Assembly (NCBI GenBank): GCA_963826795.1
Contig: CAWGYT010000020.1
Coordinates: 491,447-555,446, forward strand
From: CAWGYT01 sp963826795
GTDB lineage: Bacteria > Planctomycetota > Planctomycetia > Pirellulales > Pirellulaceae
Reading direction: 5' to 3'
Length of the DNA stretch: 64,000 nucleotides
A model generated the notes under the pieces. That model was given only the letters and a program-made list of their open reading frames with translations, searched no databases and was not told the origin of the DNA. Below, piece by piece: positions 49,563 through 58,432 of this stretch (position 1 is its first letter; each line of letters starts with the position of its first letter). Position numbers and translations under genes: made by a program.

Positions 49563-51343
49563 ATGAAACGAGAAACAGCAGTGCTACAGGCTCTAATCGG
49601 AATCCTTCTCGCTGGCTCACTCCACGTACAGGCAAGTCAGCAGGAGAAAGCCAAGCATACGATCGTCCCGGGTGAGGGTGTTGGTGACTTCACCTTCGGC
49701 ATGACTAAAGACGAGGTGATAAAGAAGCTGGGAAAACCACAAAGAATCGTTTGGGATGGTGACGAGTATACCCTTAATAATCTCCCGGAACGCTATATCA
49801 TGGACTTCGATGGTCTTTCCTTTGGGATGCATAATAAGCGCCGCGGCAACGGGCGGATCGGCCGGATTCTTCCAGCAGTTCGAACCGCACAGAGTCTATG
49901 GGATTTCCGTACATGACCCTTCCTACACAATGTCCAATGGATTGAAAGTAGGCGACGCAGAAGAACGCGTCATACAGACCTTGGGCAAGAGCTTTCACCT
50001 GGAAGAATATACGTATAAGGATTTCATCATCTACGAAGACAGGGGGCTTACGTTTGAAATCCACAAGAAGGACAGGACGGTCACGGAGATCACCATTACG
50101 CAGAGAAGTTTTTCAGTGAAGTCTATACCCTTCGTCGACCGGACGTACCGGACGCTTTTGTCACCAGAGGGCTCGTTGGCCATCGTTCGCCGGCCGCCGG
50201 CCGTCAATTATCGGATCACCAAGCTGCCCTCATATGATCCGACGTCCGATGTTGCGTTCCAGATCGACGTGCGCGGCGGCGATCTTTCCAATATGGATTT
50301 GCGGGATCGATTCACCGATCTGATGCACGCGGATCTTTGACAACCGTACATTCTGGCCTGCGGATTTGCCCGACGGCTTTGATCCGAAACAAATGATGAC
50401 TCTTGGGCGAAACCCGGGATTGCGGGTTCGCGAACTTCACCAAAGGGGTATTACCGGCAAGGGCATTGGGATTGGGATCATAGACCAGCCTCTACTCGTG
50501 GACCACGTGGAATATCGCGACCGTTTGCGGCTGTACGAAGAAATCCATTGCTCCGGTGACAAAGCGTCGATGCACGGAGCCAAGATGGCATCCTGCGCCG
50601 TTGGCAAGACCACGGGTGTTGCACCGGAAGCCGATCTGTATTTTGTTGCTGAGACTCACCTGACAGGTTCGCGTGGGCCGTTGGGCGAATCATCGCCTGA
50701 GTTCGACGTTCAGTGGGTCGCAAAGTCGATAGATCGCCTGTTGGAAATCAATGGCACCCTGCCGCCTGATCGCAGGATTCAAGTGATTGCGATTGCACTC
50801 GCATGTGCTCGGCCCGGGAATGGTTCCGAGGAGGCTATTCGAGCCATCGAAAGAGCAACGAAGGAAGATGTTTTTGTCATTACTACTTCACTGAAAGAAA
50901 CGCACAATTTTGTATTCCATGGACTCGGACGCGACCGCTTGAAGGATCCCGACGACGTGCAGAGCTACGGGCCCGGCCTCTGGTGGCGCGAAGAGTTTTT
51001 CAGTGGCGGAGGTAGGTGGGGCCACGATCGTATGCAAAACGCTCAGCCCTCATGGCTGATGGTGCCGATGGGCTCGCGCTGTACGGCCAGTCCAACCGGG
51101 CCAGAAGACTATGCACTCTACGACAGTGGTGGCTGGAGTGGTTGCGTACAGTACCTGGCAGGCCTTTACGCGCTGGCTTGTCAAGTCAAGCCGACAGTGA
51201 CACCCGAGGAATTCTGGTCGGTCGGCCTGGAGACGGGCAAGTCCATCACGATTGATAAGGACGGGAAGACGTATAAATTCGGGAAGATCGTCGACCCGGT
51301 CGCGCTCGTCGACGCGCTCACTGGAGAGGCCCCGGCCCGCTAG
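49563..51343 (+). CDS. Secreted subtilisin-like (S8) peptidase with duplicated N-terminal domain, two frameshifts
   Basis: The ATG at 49563 has a perfect AGGAGG site and a signal peptide (VLQALIGILLAGSLHVQA). Two related units follow ('GDFTFGMTKDEVIKKLGKP' and 'LKVGDAEERVIQTLGKSFH'), in different frames because of an indel near 49840. A second indel near 50334 leads into 'FDNRTFWPADLP' and the S8 domain. Its triad is visible: Asp in 'GIGIGIIDQPL', His in 'MHGAKMASCAVG' and Ser in 'SGGWSGCVQYLAGLYAL'. I read this as one ~590-residue protein. It could instead be two adjacent genes if the indels are real. Confidence 0.7.
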
Positions 51344-51790
51344 ACAGCGATATCGCGCGATCAGGCAGAGCAATTGCGTAGCGAGCGACATTGACTGAGT
51401 TTCCAGCGGAGCGCTAGAGACCGCCACTATTGGCCGCGACAACTAACAGGTACCGCCCAACACCGGCGTGCCTCCCGACTGCATCTTGTGGCATACGGAA
51501 TTAACAGCTCACCCCTTTTGAGGAAATGAGACGAATCTTCCGACAATGCGCGACAAATATTCCAGCAAGGCGCATATCTATATCATCAAAGCCTCGGTCA
51601 CCGGGCTCGAAAGGCATTCTTCCAGGGCCTCCGCAAGAGAATCTCGTCGGTGAGTCGCGCCGAGGATTGGGCCAAATGGTGTCTAGTACCCTAGGAGACC
51701 ACAGGGGGGCGGTTGGATTGATGTTAGAGGGAGACCACCCGGTCATCTGGTCATCTGGTGGCTGTTGCGTCGTGTGAGTCTGGGATAAGA
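51344..51790. other. Intergenic region, no supported gene
   Basis: About 450 bases after the subtilase gene. The longest frames have no recognisable character. A weak third relative of the 29-bp motif occurs at about 51557-51581. Confidence 0.5.
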
Positions 51791-51791
51791 A

Positions 51792-52050
51792 ATGTATATT
51801 CGCCTGAGCGTCGGCGCGATCGATCGCGGTGTGAGGTTGCGGCTGGAATTTGAACAGGGACCTATCAGACTGCTGCTCGGTGCGGCAGGCATGGTTGAGT
51901 GTGCTGCGGCTGTAGAGCAGCCCGGCTCGGCTTTGCCGCAGTCCACCAACCAGGTAGCAGACGCTGATCAGAAGGAGATTCCAGATTGGGGAGTTGTCGT
52001 CGATCCGGACGGCGATTGCAGTTTCGATCTGAAGGATTCCACATTGACGA
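51792..52050 (+). pseudogene. Fragment resembling the start of a DUF1349-like domain
   Basis: The forward frame ends in 'PDWGVVVDPDGDCSFDLKDS' then 'TLTIAS'. This resembles the opening of DUF1349-type (concanavalin-like) modules found in planctomycete secreted proteins. It is cut exactly where the 274-bp repeat copy begins, so the rest of the gene was lost or replaced. Family call is weak. Confidence 0.35.
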
Positions 52051-52324
52051 TAGCATCCATTGAAACCCTGACGGATGCGGCAGCCAGAACTCACGCCGCC
52101 TTCTTCAAGCAGGAATCACAGCCAAGACTTACTGCTTCTTGACCCACGGCGCGATACCGTACGTCCAGGTGCTAGTTTACCCGTCTCTTTGAGAAAAGGT
52201 GAGATTATGACCATCGCTATTCTGTCGATGATCCTATTAGGCACTGTCGGGGTAGACGTCGAGGCAACGAAAGAGCGAAAAACGTTCCTGTATATCACCA
52301 CGAGCCCACCCGGCGCGGAGGTTC
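52051..52324 (+). repeat. 274-bp direct repeat, copy 2
   Basis: Near-identical to 43548-43821, including the ribosome-binding site and first codons of the PEGA-S41 gene. At 52325 it switches abruptly into a tyrosine recombinase (ritA) sequence. Confidence 0.9.
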
Positions 52325-52561
52325 AGCACGATTGTCTGTCGCGCCTTGAAGAGGGCTGGCCTTCAACCGAACTTCAAGGGAGCCCATCTCCTACGACACT
52401 CTTTGGCAACCGGAATGCTCCGCCGTGGCGCATCCATGGCCGAGATTGGCCAAGTCCTCCGTCACCGTGTGCCGAACACGACGGAAATCTACGCGAAGGT
52501 TGACATCGAGGGCCTCCGCTCACTTGCACTGCCATGGCCCATGAAGGGAGGTGAATCATGA
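52325..52561 (+). pseudogene. RitA-type tyrosine recombinase, C-terminal remnant
   Basis: The frame reads 'STIVCRALKRAGLQPNFKGA', 'HLLRHSLATGMLRRGAS', 'IGQVLRHRVPNTTEIYAKVD' and 'LRSLALPWP', a XerC/D-like catalytic end. The HxLRH box and the Tyr nucleophile are present. The conserved second His box reads 'RHR' where GHR is usual. Everything before this is missing. The stop overlaps the ritB start. Confidence 0.8.
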
Positions 52562-53496
52562 ACGACCTACGTGAGGCTTCCCAAAAGTATCTTGAACTTC
52601 GCCGGAATCTGGGCTTCCAACTGCGGGGGCCGAAAAGTGCTTTACGAAGCTTCGTCGCTTTTGCCGAGCGGGAAGGCGCTTCCAGCATCACGACGGACTT
52701 GGCACTTCGGTGGGCCAAGGAACCAGCCGATGCACAGCCGGCAACCTGGGCATTGCGTCTCCAGATGATACGACGTTTCGCCATCTGGTTAAGCGCGACG
52801 GACCAGCGCACCGAAGTGCCGCCCGTGGACCTCCTCCCCCATCGTTATCGCCGTCAGCGACCTTACATCTACAGCGATGCGGAGATCCACAAACTTATCC
52901 AAACGGCGAGCCAACTTCCTTCCCCCCGGGGGCTGAAAGGATGCACGTACTCGACGATCTTCGGGCTCCTATCGGTCACCGGTATGCGCGTCAACGAGGC
53001 GTTGACCTTGGATCGAAAGGACGTGGATCTGGCGGAGGGAATCCTCAAGATTCGACGGACGAAATTCGGTAAGTCTCGGCTCATCCCGGTGCATGAGTCC
53101 ACTCGTCAAGCGCTCACGGATTACGCCCGCAAGAGAGACCAGACGGTTCGTGGGCCCGCCCACGCGGCCTTTTTTCTCTCCGAAAGGGGTACGCGTGTGA
53201 CCGAATGGGCCGCACGTTACAACTTCGTCAAGGTCTCACGCGAGGTCGGCCTTCGCCCCCCAGGCCGTAGTCACGGACACGGCCCCAGACTACACGACAT
53301 GCGGCATCGGTTCGCAGCGTGCATTCTCCTTAACTGGTATCGTCGAGGGATCGACGTGGAAAGAGAACTTCCCAGACTCGCGACGTATCTTGGGCACGTG
53401 CATGTCAATGACACCTACTGGTACATCGAGGCCATTCCGGAATTGCTTGATTTGGCTACGCGAAGGCTGGAAGAAAATAGGGAGGTTGAGTCATGA
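52558..53496 (+). CDS. RitB-type tyrosine recombinase
   Basis: 312 residues. An N-terminal SAM-like domain ('SQKYLELRRNLGFQLRGPKS') is followed by the catalytic domain: Arg I in 'SVTGMRVNEALTLDRKDV', Lys region 'RRTKFGKSRLIPVH', His-x-x-Arg in 'HDMRHRFAACILLNWY', and 'YLGHVHVNDTYWYI' with second His and the Tyr nucleophile. Middle gene of the trio. In RIT elements all three recombinases are thought to act together; the individual roles are not settled. Confidence 0.9.
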   Translation: MNDLREASQKYLELRRNLGFQLRGPKSALRSFVAFAEREGASSITTDLALRWAKEPADAQPATWALRLQMIRRFAIWLSATDQRTEVPPVDLLPHRYRRQRPYIYSDAEIHKLIQTASQLPSPRGLKGCTYSTIFGLLSVTGMRVNEALTLDRKDVDLAEGILKIRRTKFGKSRLIPVHESTRQALTDYARKRDQTVRGPAHAAFFLSERGTRVTEWAARYNFVKVSREVGLRPPGRSHGHGPRLHDMRHRFAACILLNWYRRGIDVERELPRLATYLGHVHVNDTYWYIEAIPELLDLATRRLEENREVES

Positions 53497-54491
53497 CCGC
53501 CCATCCCAACTTCCCGGGTCTCGTCCAGGCCTTCTTCACCGAGCGCCTCCTCCAGCAACGTCGGGCAAGTACTGAGACTGTTGCCGGGTACCGAGACTGT
53601 TTTCGACTTCTCCTGCGTTTTGCAGCCCAACGATTGGGAAATGACCCTTCGGGCCTATCGCTTGAAGACCTAGACGCCCCCTTTATCGGCGAGTTCCTCG
53701 ACCACCTCGAAACGGAGCGTTCGAACAGCGCAAGGACGCGGAACGCGCGATTGGCGGCAATCCATTCCTTCTTTCGATACGTTTCGTTCCAGGAGCCAAG
53801 TTGCGCCGACTTGTGTCGCCGGGTACTGGCAATTCCAAGTAAGCGGTACGAACGGAAACTGATTGAATACCTCCGGCGAGAGGAGATCGATGCAATTGTT
53901 GCCGCGCCCGATACGACGACCTGGATCGGACGTCGGGACAGAGCCCTACTGTTGTTGGCAATCCAGACGGGATTGAGAGTGTCGGAACTCATTGGCCTGC
54001 AACGCCAGAGCGTCGTTCTTGGGACCGGCGCTCACGTACGCTGCCAGGGAAAGGGCAGAAAAGAGCGATGCACGCCTCTTCGTCACGAAGTAGTCCGAGT
54101 CATGCAGATGTGGCTCGGTGAGTGTTCCAGCGCGCCCGACACTCCGGTCTTTCCCAGCATTCGCGGTGGCCCCATGAGTCGGGATGCTGTAGAGCGTCTG
54201 GTGTCTCGTCATGTTCGTACCGCAGAACGTTGCTGCCCATCTCTGAAACGCAAGACCGTGACACCTCACGTGCTTCGTCACACCGCAGCCATGGAACTTC
54301 TTCAACACGGCATTGATCGTTCCGTCATCGCGCTCTGGCTCGGACATGAATCTGTGGAGACGACCCAGATGTATCTCCATGCGGACCTTCAGCTGAAAGA
54401 ACAAGCACTCTCCAAAACCACGCCACTGAAGGCCAAGGCGGGGCGATACCGACCTGACGACGAGCTGTTGGCTTTTCTGGAGGGCCTGTAA
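53493..54491 (+). CDS. RitC-type tyrosine recombinase
   Basis: 332 residues. N-terminal core-binding domain ('VAGYRDCFRLLLRFAAQRLG') and catalytic domain with Arg in 'IQTGLRVSELIGLQRQSVV', 'CQGKGRKERCTPLR', 'TPHVLRHTAAMELLQHGID', and 'WLGHESVETTQMYLHAD' with the Tyr. All catalytic positions are present and the gene is intact. It overlaps ritB by four bases, as expected for the trio. Confidence 0.9.
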   Translation: MTAHPNFPGLVQAFFTERLLQQRRASTETVAGYRDCFRLLLRFAAQRLGNDPSGLSLEDLDAPFIGEFLDHLETERSNSARTRNARLAAIHSFFRYVSFQEPSCADLCRRVLAIPSKRYERKLIEYLRREEIDAIVAAPDTTTWIGRRDRALLLLAIQTGLRVSELIGLQRQSVVLGTGAHVRCQGKGRKERCTPLRHEVVRVMQMWLGECSSAPDTPVFPSIRGGPMSRDAVERLVSRHVRTAERCCPSLKRKTVTPHVLRHTAAMELLQHGIDRSVIALWLGHESVETTQMYLHADLQLKEQALSKTTPLKAKAGRYRPDDELLAFLEGL

Positions 54492-54600
54492 TTATGCCGC
54501 GTCATGCATGCAACAACGCGAGGGATTCACCGGCTCTCCTGCCGGACTCCGCGCCGAGTCGGCATAATCCGGAACGCGGCATTATGACGATTATGCCGAG
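54492..54600. repeat. Inverted repeats at the RIT right end
   Basis: Directly after the ritC stop come TTATGCCG (54492), CGGCATAA (54560) and an imperfect palindrome CGGCATTATGACGATTATGC (from 54577). These look like recombinase-binding arms of the element end. The sequence character changes immediately beyond them. Confidence 0.6.
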
Positions 54601-54624
54601 CTGCAGCGGCCGAGGCAGGCCTGG

Positions 54625-56778
54625 GTGAGTATGACCGCGTTAGGTATCCCGGGCGTGTTCATTTACGTTGGAGGGCTGGTCCGTCCGCTCGGCCGCTTGA
54701 GCCTATCGGTATTTTCTCTAGTTCCCCAAATCGGTGCATGGTTGTCTGAGCGTGTGCCGATAGATACCGGCTTACTGCTGGTCACCTGGATTGATTTTTC
54801 TACTCACTTTGGCAGCCTGCTCATCCGCTTGTGGGAGTGGTCAACTGCGCTATTTTCCGGAAAACCAGTTATAGATCCCCTGGCAACTGGGTTAGTCTGG
54901 AGCCTCTTCTTGTGGTTGAGTGGTACCTGGGGCGGTTGGCGGTTGCAGCGAAGTCATCAGGCCTTACATGCGCTTGCTCCAGGAGGGATAGTATTGGCTC
55001 TGGTGCTGGATTACTCTCATGGAGAAGTCGGGTTTCTGGTAGTGTATCTTGCCATCCTGCTGGCGCTGATGGGACTGGCGAGGCTTGAATTGATGCACCT
55101 GGGTTGGGAACAGCGCAAGGTAGAGTATTCCGAGAGTATCCGTATCGATACGCTAGCTATGGTCGGGGCAATGACGATTGCTCTGGTTTTATCAGCAGCC
55201 GGAACCCCTTCGCTTTCATGGCGCGAACTGGTGGAGAAACTGCGAGGGGCCGATCAATCTGCTGAAGACCGCACTGCCGAAGCGCTGGGTTTAGAACGAT
55301 TGGTCAATGTCGCCAGTAGCGAAGCTTACCGCTCCGATGGACTGCCTCGCCGCCATCTTCTGAGCACCCCCCCTGAATTGTTGCAGGATGTGGTGATGGT
55401 TGTCAGCACCGGGGAGTTGCCGCCCGTTCCCGAAACGGTGCTCGATATCAATCCCAACCGATATCACTGGCGTGCGATTACCTACGATGTGTATTCCGGG
55501 GCAGGTTGGAGCAGCAGTCCGGCACAGGATATCCTTTTGTCCGCAAACACATCACTATTGGAAGCCCAGCCTGATTATCGCGCCGTCAATCAGCACATAA
55601 AGCGAACACCGGACCGGAGCCAATACATCTACTGGACCGGTACCCTGGCTCAGGTTGATGTAGATATCGAAATCGCATGGCGCACGAAGCCGACAAACGC
55701 CCTCGATCCGGCACACTATGGGGATATGTTGGGTGCTTTGACCGCCCCGGACGAATACTCTGTCCTTTCGTACGTGCCGCGGTACAGCCCAGATCAATTG
55801 CGCGCCGCAGGCAGCGACTACCCGTCGGAAATCGCCAGGCGGTATTTAGAATTGCCTGACTCCACACCTGAGCGCGTGCTGGCGCTGGCCCGCGAACTCA
55901 CGCAGGCTGCCCCTACGCCATATGATCGCGCTGTCTCCATTGAAGCCTACCTGCGTGCCTTTCCGTACACACTGGAGGTGGGGCCGCCTCCGCGCGGCCG
56001 CGACGTGGTCGATTACTTCCTGTTCACGGCGAAGCAGGGCTATTGTGATTACTATGCTACTTCTATGGTTGTACTGGCACGCGCTGCCGGGCTGCCAGCG
56101 CGTATGGTGATCGGGTACACCAGCGGTGACTATAACTCATGGACATCTGAATATGTTGTCCGGCAGGAAAATGCCCATAGTTGGGTAGAGATATATTTCT
56201 CGGGAATCGGATGGGTGGAATTTGAACCAACTGCCAGTCAACCCGCGATAGACCGAGGAGAGGCGGTTTCAGAACCTACCCCAAACCTGCCCAATCGCTT
56301 ATCAGCATTTTCTTGGCTGATACTTCAATGGCGTACCCTGGTTTCTAGCCTGGGAGGCCAATTCATTATTGCAGGTACAGGAATATTCCTGTTGTTTATT
56401 ATGTGGCAGGTAATAGAAATTGGCTTGCTTCATATTGTTTCTCCGCAAAAAGCAATCTTCCAAATATATTCTCGTATGGAAAAAGTCTCCCTACGTCTAC
56501 TACCCAATCTACAGCCAGGCCATACCCCCTACCAACTCCAATTAGCATTGTTTGACAGATTTCGGGAAGAAAAAACATCTCTGATAAGAAGAGCATTTTT
56601 GCGGACAGAAACCGACATTGAGCGAATTGTCACCCTTTTTATTGCTCAGGTTTTCAGTCAACATCCCCCAACAAAAAAACAAGTTTACAATGGGATCCAA
56701 TCATCGATTCGGATTCGCTGGTGGCTTTGGATTTCTGCAAAGTGGTGGCAATTCAATAATGGAAGGCACGCTAAGTAA
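54625..56778 (+). CDS. Transglutaminase-like membrane protein, probably 5' truncated by the RIT junction
   Basis: 717 residues from ATG 54625, but the same frame is open back to a stop at 54565-54567, inside the RIT inverted repeats, so the native N-terminus is probably lost. N-terminal membrane helices ('IVLALVLDYSHGEVGFLVVY', 'MVGAMTIALVLSAAG') precede a large extracytoplasmic region and a transglutaminase core: Cys in 'AKQGYCDYYATSMVVLARAA', His in 'NAHSWVEIYF', and Glu in 'GWVEFEPTA'. A C-terminal helix and a helical tail follow. In Chloroflexota these proteins usually accompany MoxR and DUF58 genes. Confidence 0.85.
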   Translation: MSMTALGIPGVFIYVGGLVRPLGRLSLSVFSLVPQIGAWLSERVPIDTGLLLVTWIDFSTHFGSLLIRLWEWSTALFSGKPVIDPLATGLVWSLFLWLSGTWGGWRLQRSHQALHALAPGGIVLALVLDYSHGEVGFLVVYLAILLALMGLARLELMHLGWEQRKVEYSESIRIDTLAMVGAMTIALVLSAAGTPSLSWRELVEKLRGADQSAEDRTAEALGLERLVNVASSEAYRSDGLPRRHLLSTPPELLQDVVMVVSTGELPPVPETVLDINPNRYHWRAITYDVYSGAGWSSSPAQDILLSANTSLLEAQPDYRAVNQHIKRTPDRSQYIYWTGTLAQVDVDIEIAWRTKPTNALDPAHYGDMLGALTAPDEYSVLSYVPRYSPDQLRAAGSDYPSEIARRYLELPDSTPERVLALARELTQAAPTPYDRAVSIEAYLRAFPYTLEVGPPPRGRDVVDYFLFTAKQGYCDYYATSMVVLARAAGLPARMVIGYTSGDYNSWTSEYVVRQENAHSWVEIYFSGIGWVEFEPTASQPAIDRGEAVSEPTPNLPNRLSAFSWLILQWRTLVSSLGGQFIIAGTGIFLLFIMWQVIEIGLLHIVSPQKAIFQIYSRMEKVSLRLLPNLQPGHTPYQLQLALFDRFREEKTSLIRRAFLRTETDIERIVTLFIAQVFSQHPPTKKQVYNGIQSSIRIRWWLWISAKWWQFNNGRHAK

Positions 56779-56843
56779 ACTTCGTAAATGCGCTCCATAA
56801 TTCATTTATCGTGTAGGAGTGAGCCAATCAAAGGAACCTAAAA

Positions 56844-57092
56844 TCAATAAGCTGATGTCAATTTAGAGCTAGACCGTATTTTAAAAAAATGCGTATCTCT
56901 TTTGCTTCCGATGGTAAATATCAACCTGCCGTTACCTTTCCCTTGCGATTCCTCTATTTTCCACTTCCAGACGAGTCGACCATTATTATCTGCTGAATTG
57001 GTTCCACAGGGTATGAGTTCCAGCCATAAAAGGAGGAAATGAGGGCAAAATTTCCTTCTTTTAGTTGTCCCAAACATTAGAAAACATAGCAA
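56844..57092 (-). pseudogene. Possible Ig-like domain C-terminal fragment
   Basis: An 82-codon reverse frame contains 'NSADNNGRLVWKWKIEESQG' and 'GRLIFTIGSKRDTHFF'. This resembles the terminal Ig-like repeat of secreted Chloroflexota proteins (xGxVxWxWK...THxF pattern). The upstream part has no matching domain, so it is either a fragment or a frameshifted gene. The rest of the 56779-57158 interval is AT-rich and without a gene. Confidence 0.3.
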
Positions 57093-57158
57093 GTATGAAT
57101 GCTGCTTCGTTCAGATTCTCAAAAATCCTTGATATTTTTACCCTAAATTTGTAAATCA

Positions 57159-57187
57159 TTGACATTGGATAAAGATAAAACTATAAT
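57159..57187 (+). promoter_or_regulatory. Consensus sigma-70 promoter for ROK gene 1
   Basis: TTGACA at 57159-57164, a 17-base spacer, and TATAAT at 57182-57187: a perfect match to the vegetative consensus. The start codon is 47 bases downstream of the -10 box. Confidence 0.85.
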
Positions 57188-57194
57188 ATCAAAC

Positions 57195-57219
57195 AATTAT
57201 TTTTTCATAAAAAATAATT
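57195..57219. promoter_or_regulatory. Perfect 11-bp-arm palindrome after the -10 box (candidate ROK operator)
   Basis: AATTATTTTTT-CAT-AAAAAATAATT lies at the expected transcription start, where a bound repressor would block initiation. A related imperfect palindrome is at the same relative place before ROK gene 2. Autoregulation is inferred. Confidence 0.55.
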
Positions 57220-57233
57220 CGAGCCTACTTCCT

Positions 57234-58427
57234 ATGGCAAAGTCAAACTTACAGGGCAGTAATATAAATCTGGTTAAACAACATAATCTTCAGGTGATTC
57301 TTTTGAGTCTCCTGTATGAGCTTGTTTTATCACGCAGCCAGTTGGCAAAACGGACCAACCTTTCCAACACTACTGTTACCAATTTAATAGCAGAACTCAT
57401 CAAGCAAGGTATCGTAGGGGAAAAAAATGTTGGTGGTGAGGAACAAGAGAAATTACGCCCAATGGGATGCCTGCGAATGCGAATTTGTCTTGAACCTAAT
57501 GCGCGCTTTGTCATCGGGGTTCACATTGGTGTTGGCACTTTCTGTGTGGCAATTACGAATTTGCGGGCTGAGCTTTTTCTTAGCAAAGTGCAAAGTTTCA
57601 ACGTCGAATCTCCAACCAATGACGTGTTGGATCAAGTTGTAGCGGCAATAGGATTTGTCGTCGTTGAGAGCGGTTTTGACCAGAATAAAATCCTGCGGGT
57701 TGGAGTTGGCGCCTCTGGTTTGGTTGATTTTTCAACAGGGGTAAATTTCCTGGCTCCTAACTTGAATTGGCATGATGTTCCGCTACGAGAATATTTACAG
57801 GCGAGACTCCCTTTCCCAGTCATTGCGGACAACAACATACGTACTATGGCTATTGGAGAGATTTATTTTGGCGCTGGGCGCGGCTACGATTCAGTTGCTT
57901 TTGTATACAGTAGAATAGGTGCGGGCGCAGGCCTTACATTTAAAGGCCGCGTATTCCGCGATAGCTCAAAAGGCGCCCGTGAGATTGGACATATTACTAT
58001 GCTGCTTCAGGGAGGTGAGCCTTGCCGTTGTGGAAACAGCGGGTGCCTCAAAACTCTTGTTTCCGAACCTGCCATATTAAAACAAGCGGAAAATATTTCG
58101 AGGAAAAATCCAGCTGGAATATTGGCCAAAATCTGTCGTGAAAATATAGACGATACCCCTATTGAATGTGTATTTGAGGCTGCCCGCCAGGGGGATATAC
58201 GGGTGAAAGAGATGATCATAGAAAGGGCTTTTGGTGGAATGGAAAAAAATGTGCATGTAAAGGCTACAAGTTTTGGATGGAAAGCGGGCGTTATCGGAGC
58301 AGCAGCCCTGGCCTTACTCAATTTTTTTACCAACCATTGGAAGATTAATTATTCTGTTGAGGAAACATTGATCCCGGGGCCTGCTATCTTTATTACGTGT
58401 CCAGAAATGCAAAGACAGAAGGAATAA
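57234..58427 (+). CDS. ROK-family transcriptional regulator (copy 1), with in-frame deletion
   Basis: About 397 residues from ATG 57234; the upstream open frame starts inside the promoter. N-terminal winged-helix HTH ('QLAKRTNLSNTTVTNLIAEL') precedes the ROK sugar-kinase-like fold: 'VGVGASGLVDFSTGVNFLAP' and the zinc-binding CRCGNSGCLKTL. After 'VKEMI' the sequence jumps to 'ERAFGGMEKNVHVKATSFGW'. Compared with the paralogue at 61-62.4 kb, about 45 residues ('GIALANMVNIFNPELIILGG' and flanks) are missing without loss of frame. It may be non-functional. Regulated by an ideal promoter with an overlapping palindrome. Confidence 0.85.
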   Translation: MAKSNLQGSNINLVKQHNLQVILLSLLYELVLSRSQLAKRTNLSNTTVTNLIAELIKQGIVGEKNVGGEEQEKLRPMGCLRMRICLEPNARFVIGVHIGVGTFCVAITNLRAELFLSKVQSFNVESPTNDVLDQVVAAIGFVVVESGFDQNKILRVGVGASGLVDFSTGVNFLAPNLNWHDVPLREYLQARLPFPVIADNNIRTMAIGEIYFGAGRGYDSVAFVYSRIGAGAGLTFKGRVFRDSSKGAREIGHITMLLQGGEPCRCGNSGCLKTLVSEPAILKQAENISRKNPAGILAKICRENIDDTPIECVFEAARQGDIRVKEMIIERAFGGMEKNVHVKATSFGWKAGVIGAAALALLNFFTNHWKINYSVEETLIPGPAIFITCPEMQRQKE

Positions 58428-58432
58428 AGATT

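Larger units (their letters stand above)
52325..54604 (+). mobile_element. Recombinase-in-trio (RIT) element, 5' truncated
   Basis: Three tyrosine recombinase genes in the same direction with 4-base overlaps (ATGA at 52558 and 53493) match the ritA-ritB-ritC organisation of RIT elements. Only the last ~78 codons of ritA remain. Downstream of ritC there are repeated ATTATGCCG / CGGCATAAT inverted sequences that fit the element's right end. The left end is missing and replaced by the 274-bp repeat. Confidence 0.8.

Noticed and set aside
49425..49916. Start of the subtilase gene at an upstream position near 49425
   Set aside because: The ATG at 49563 has an AGGAGG site and begins a signal peptide; the upstream extension has neither and overlaps the 29-bp motif.
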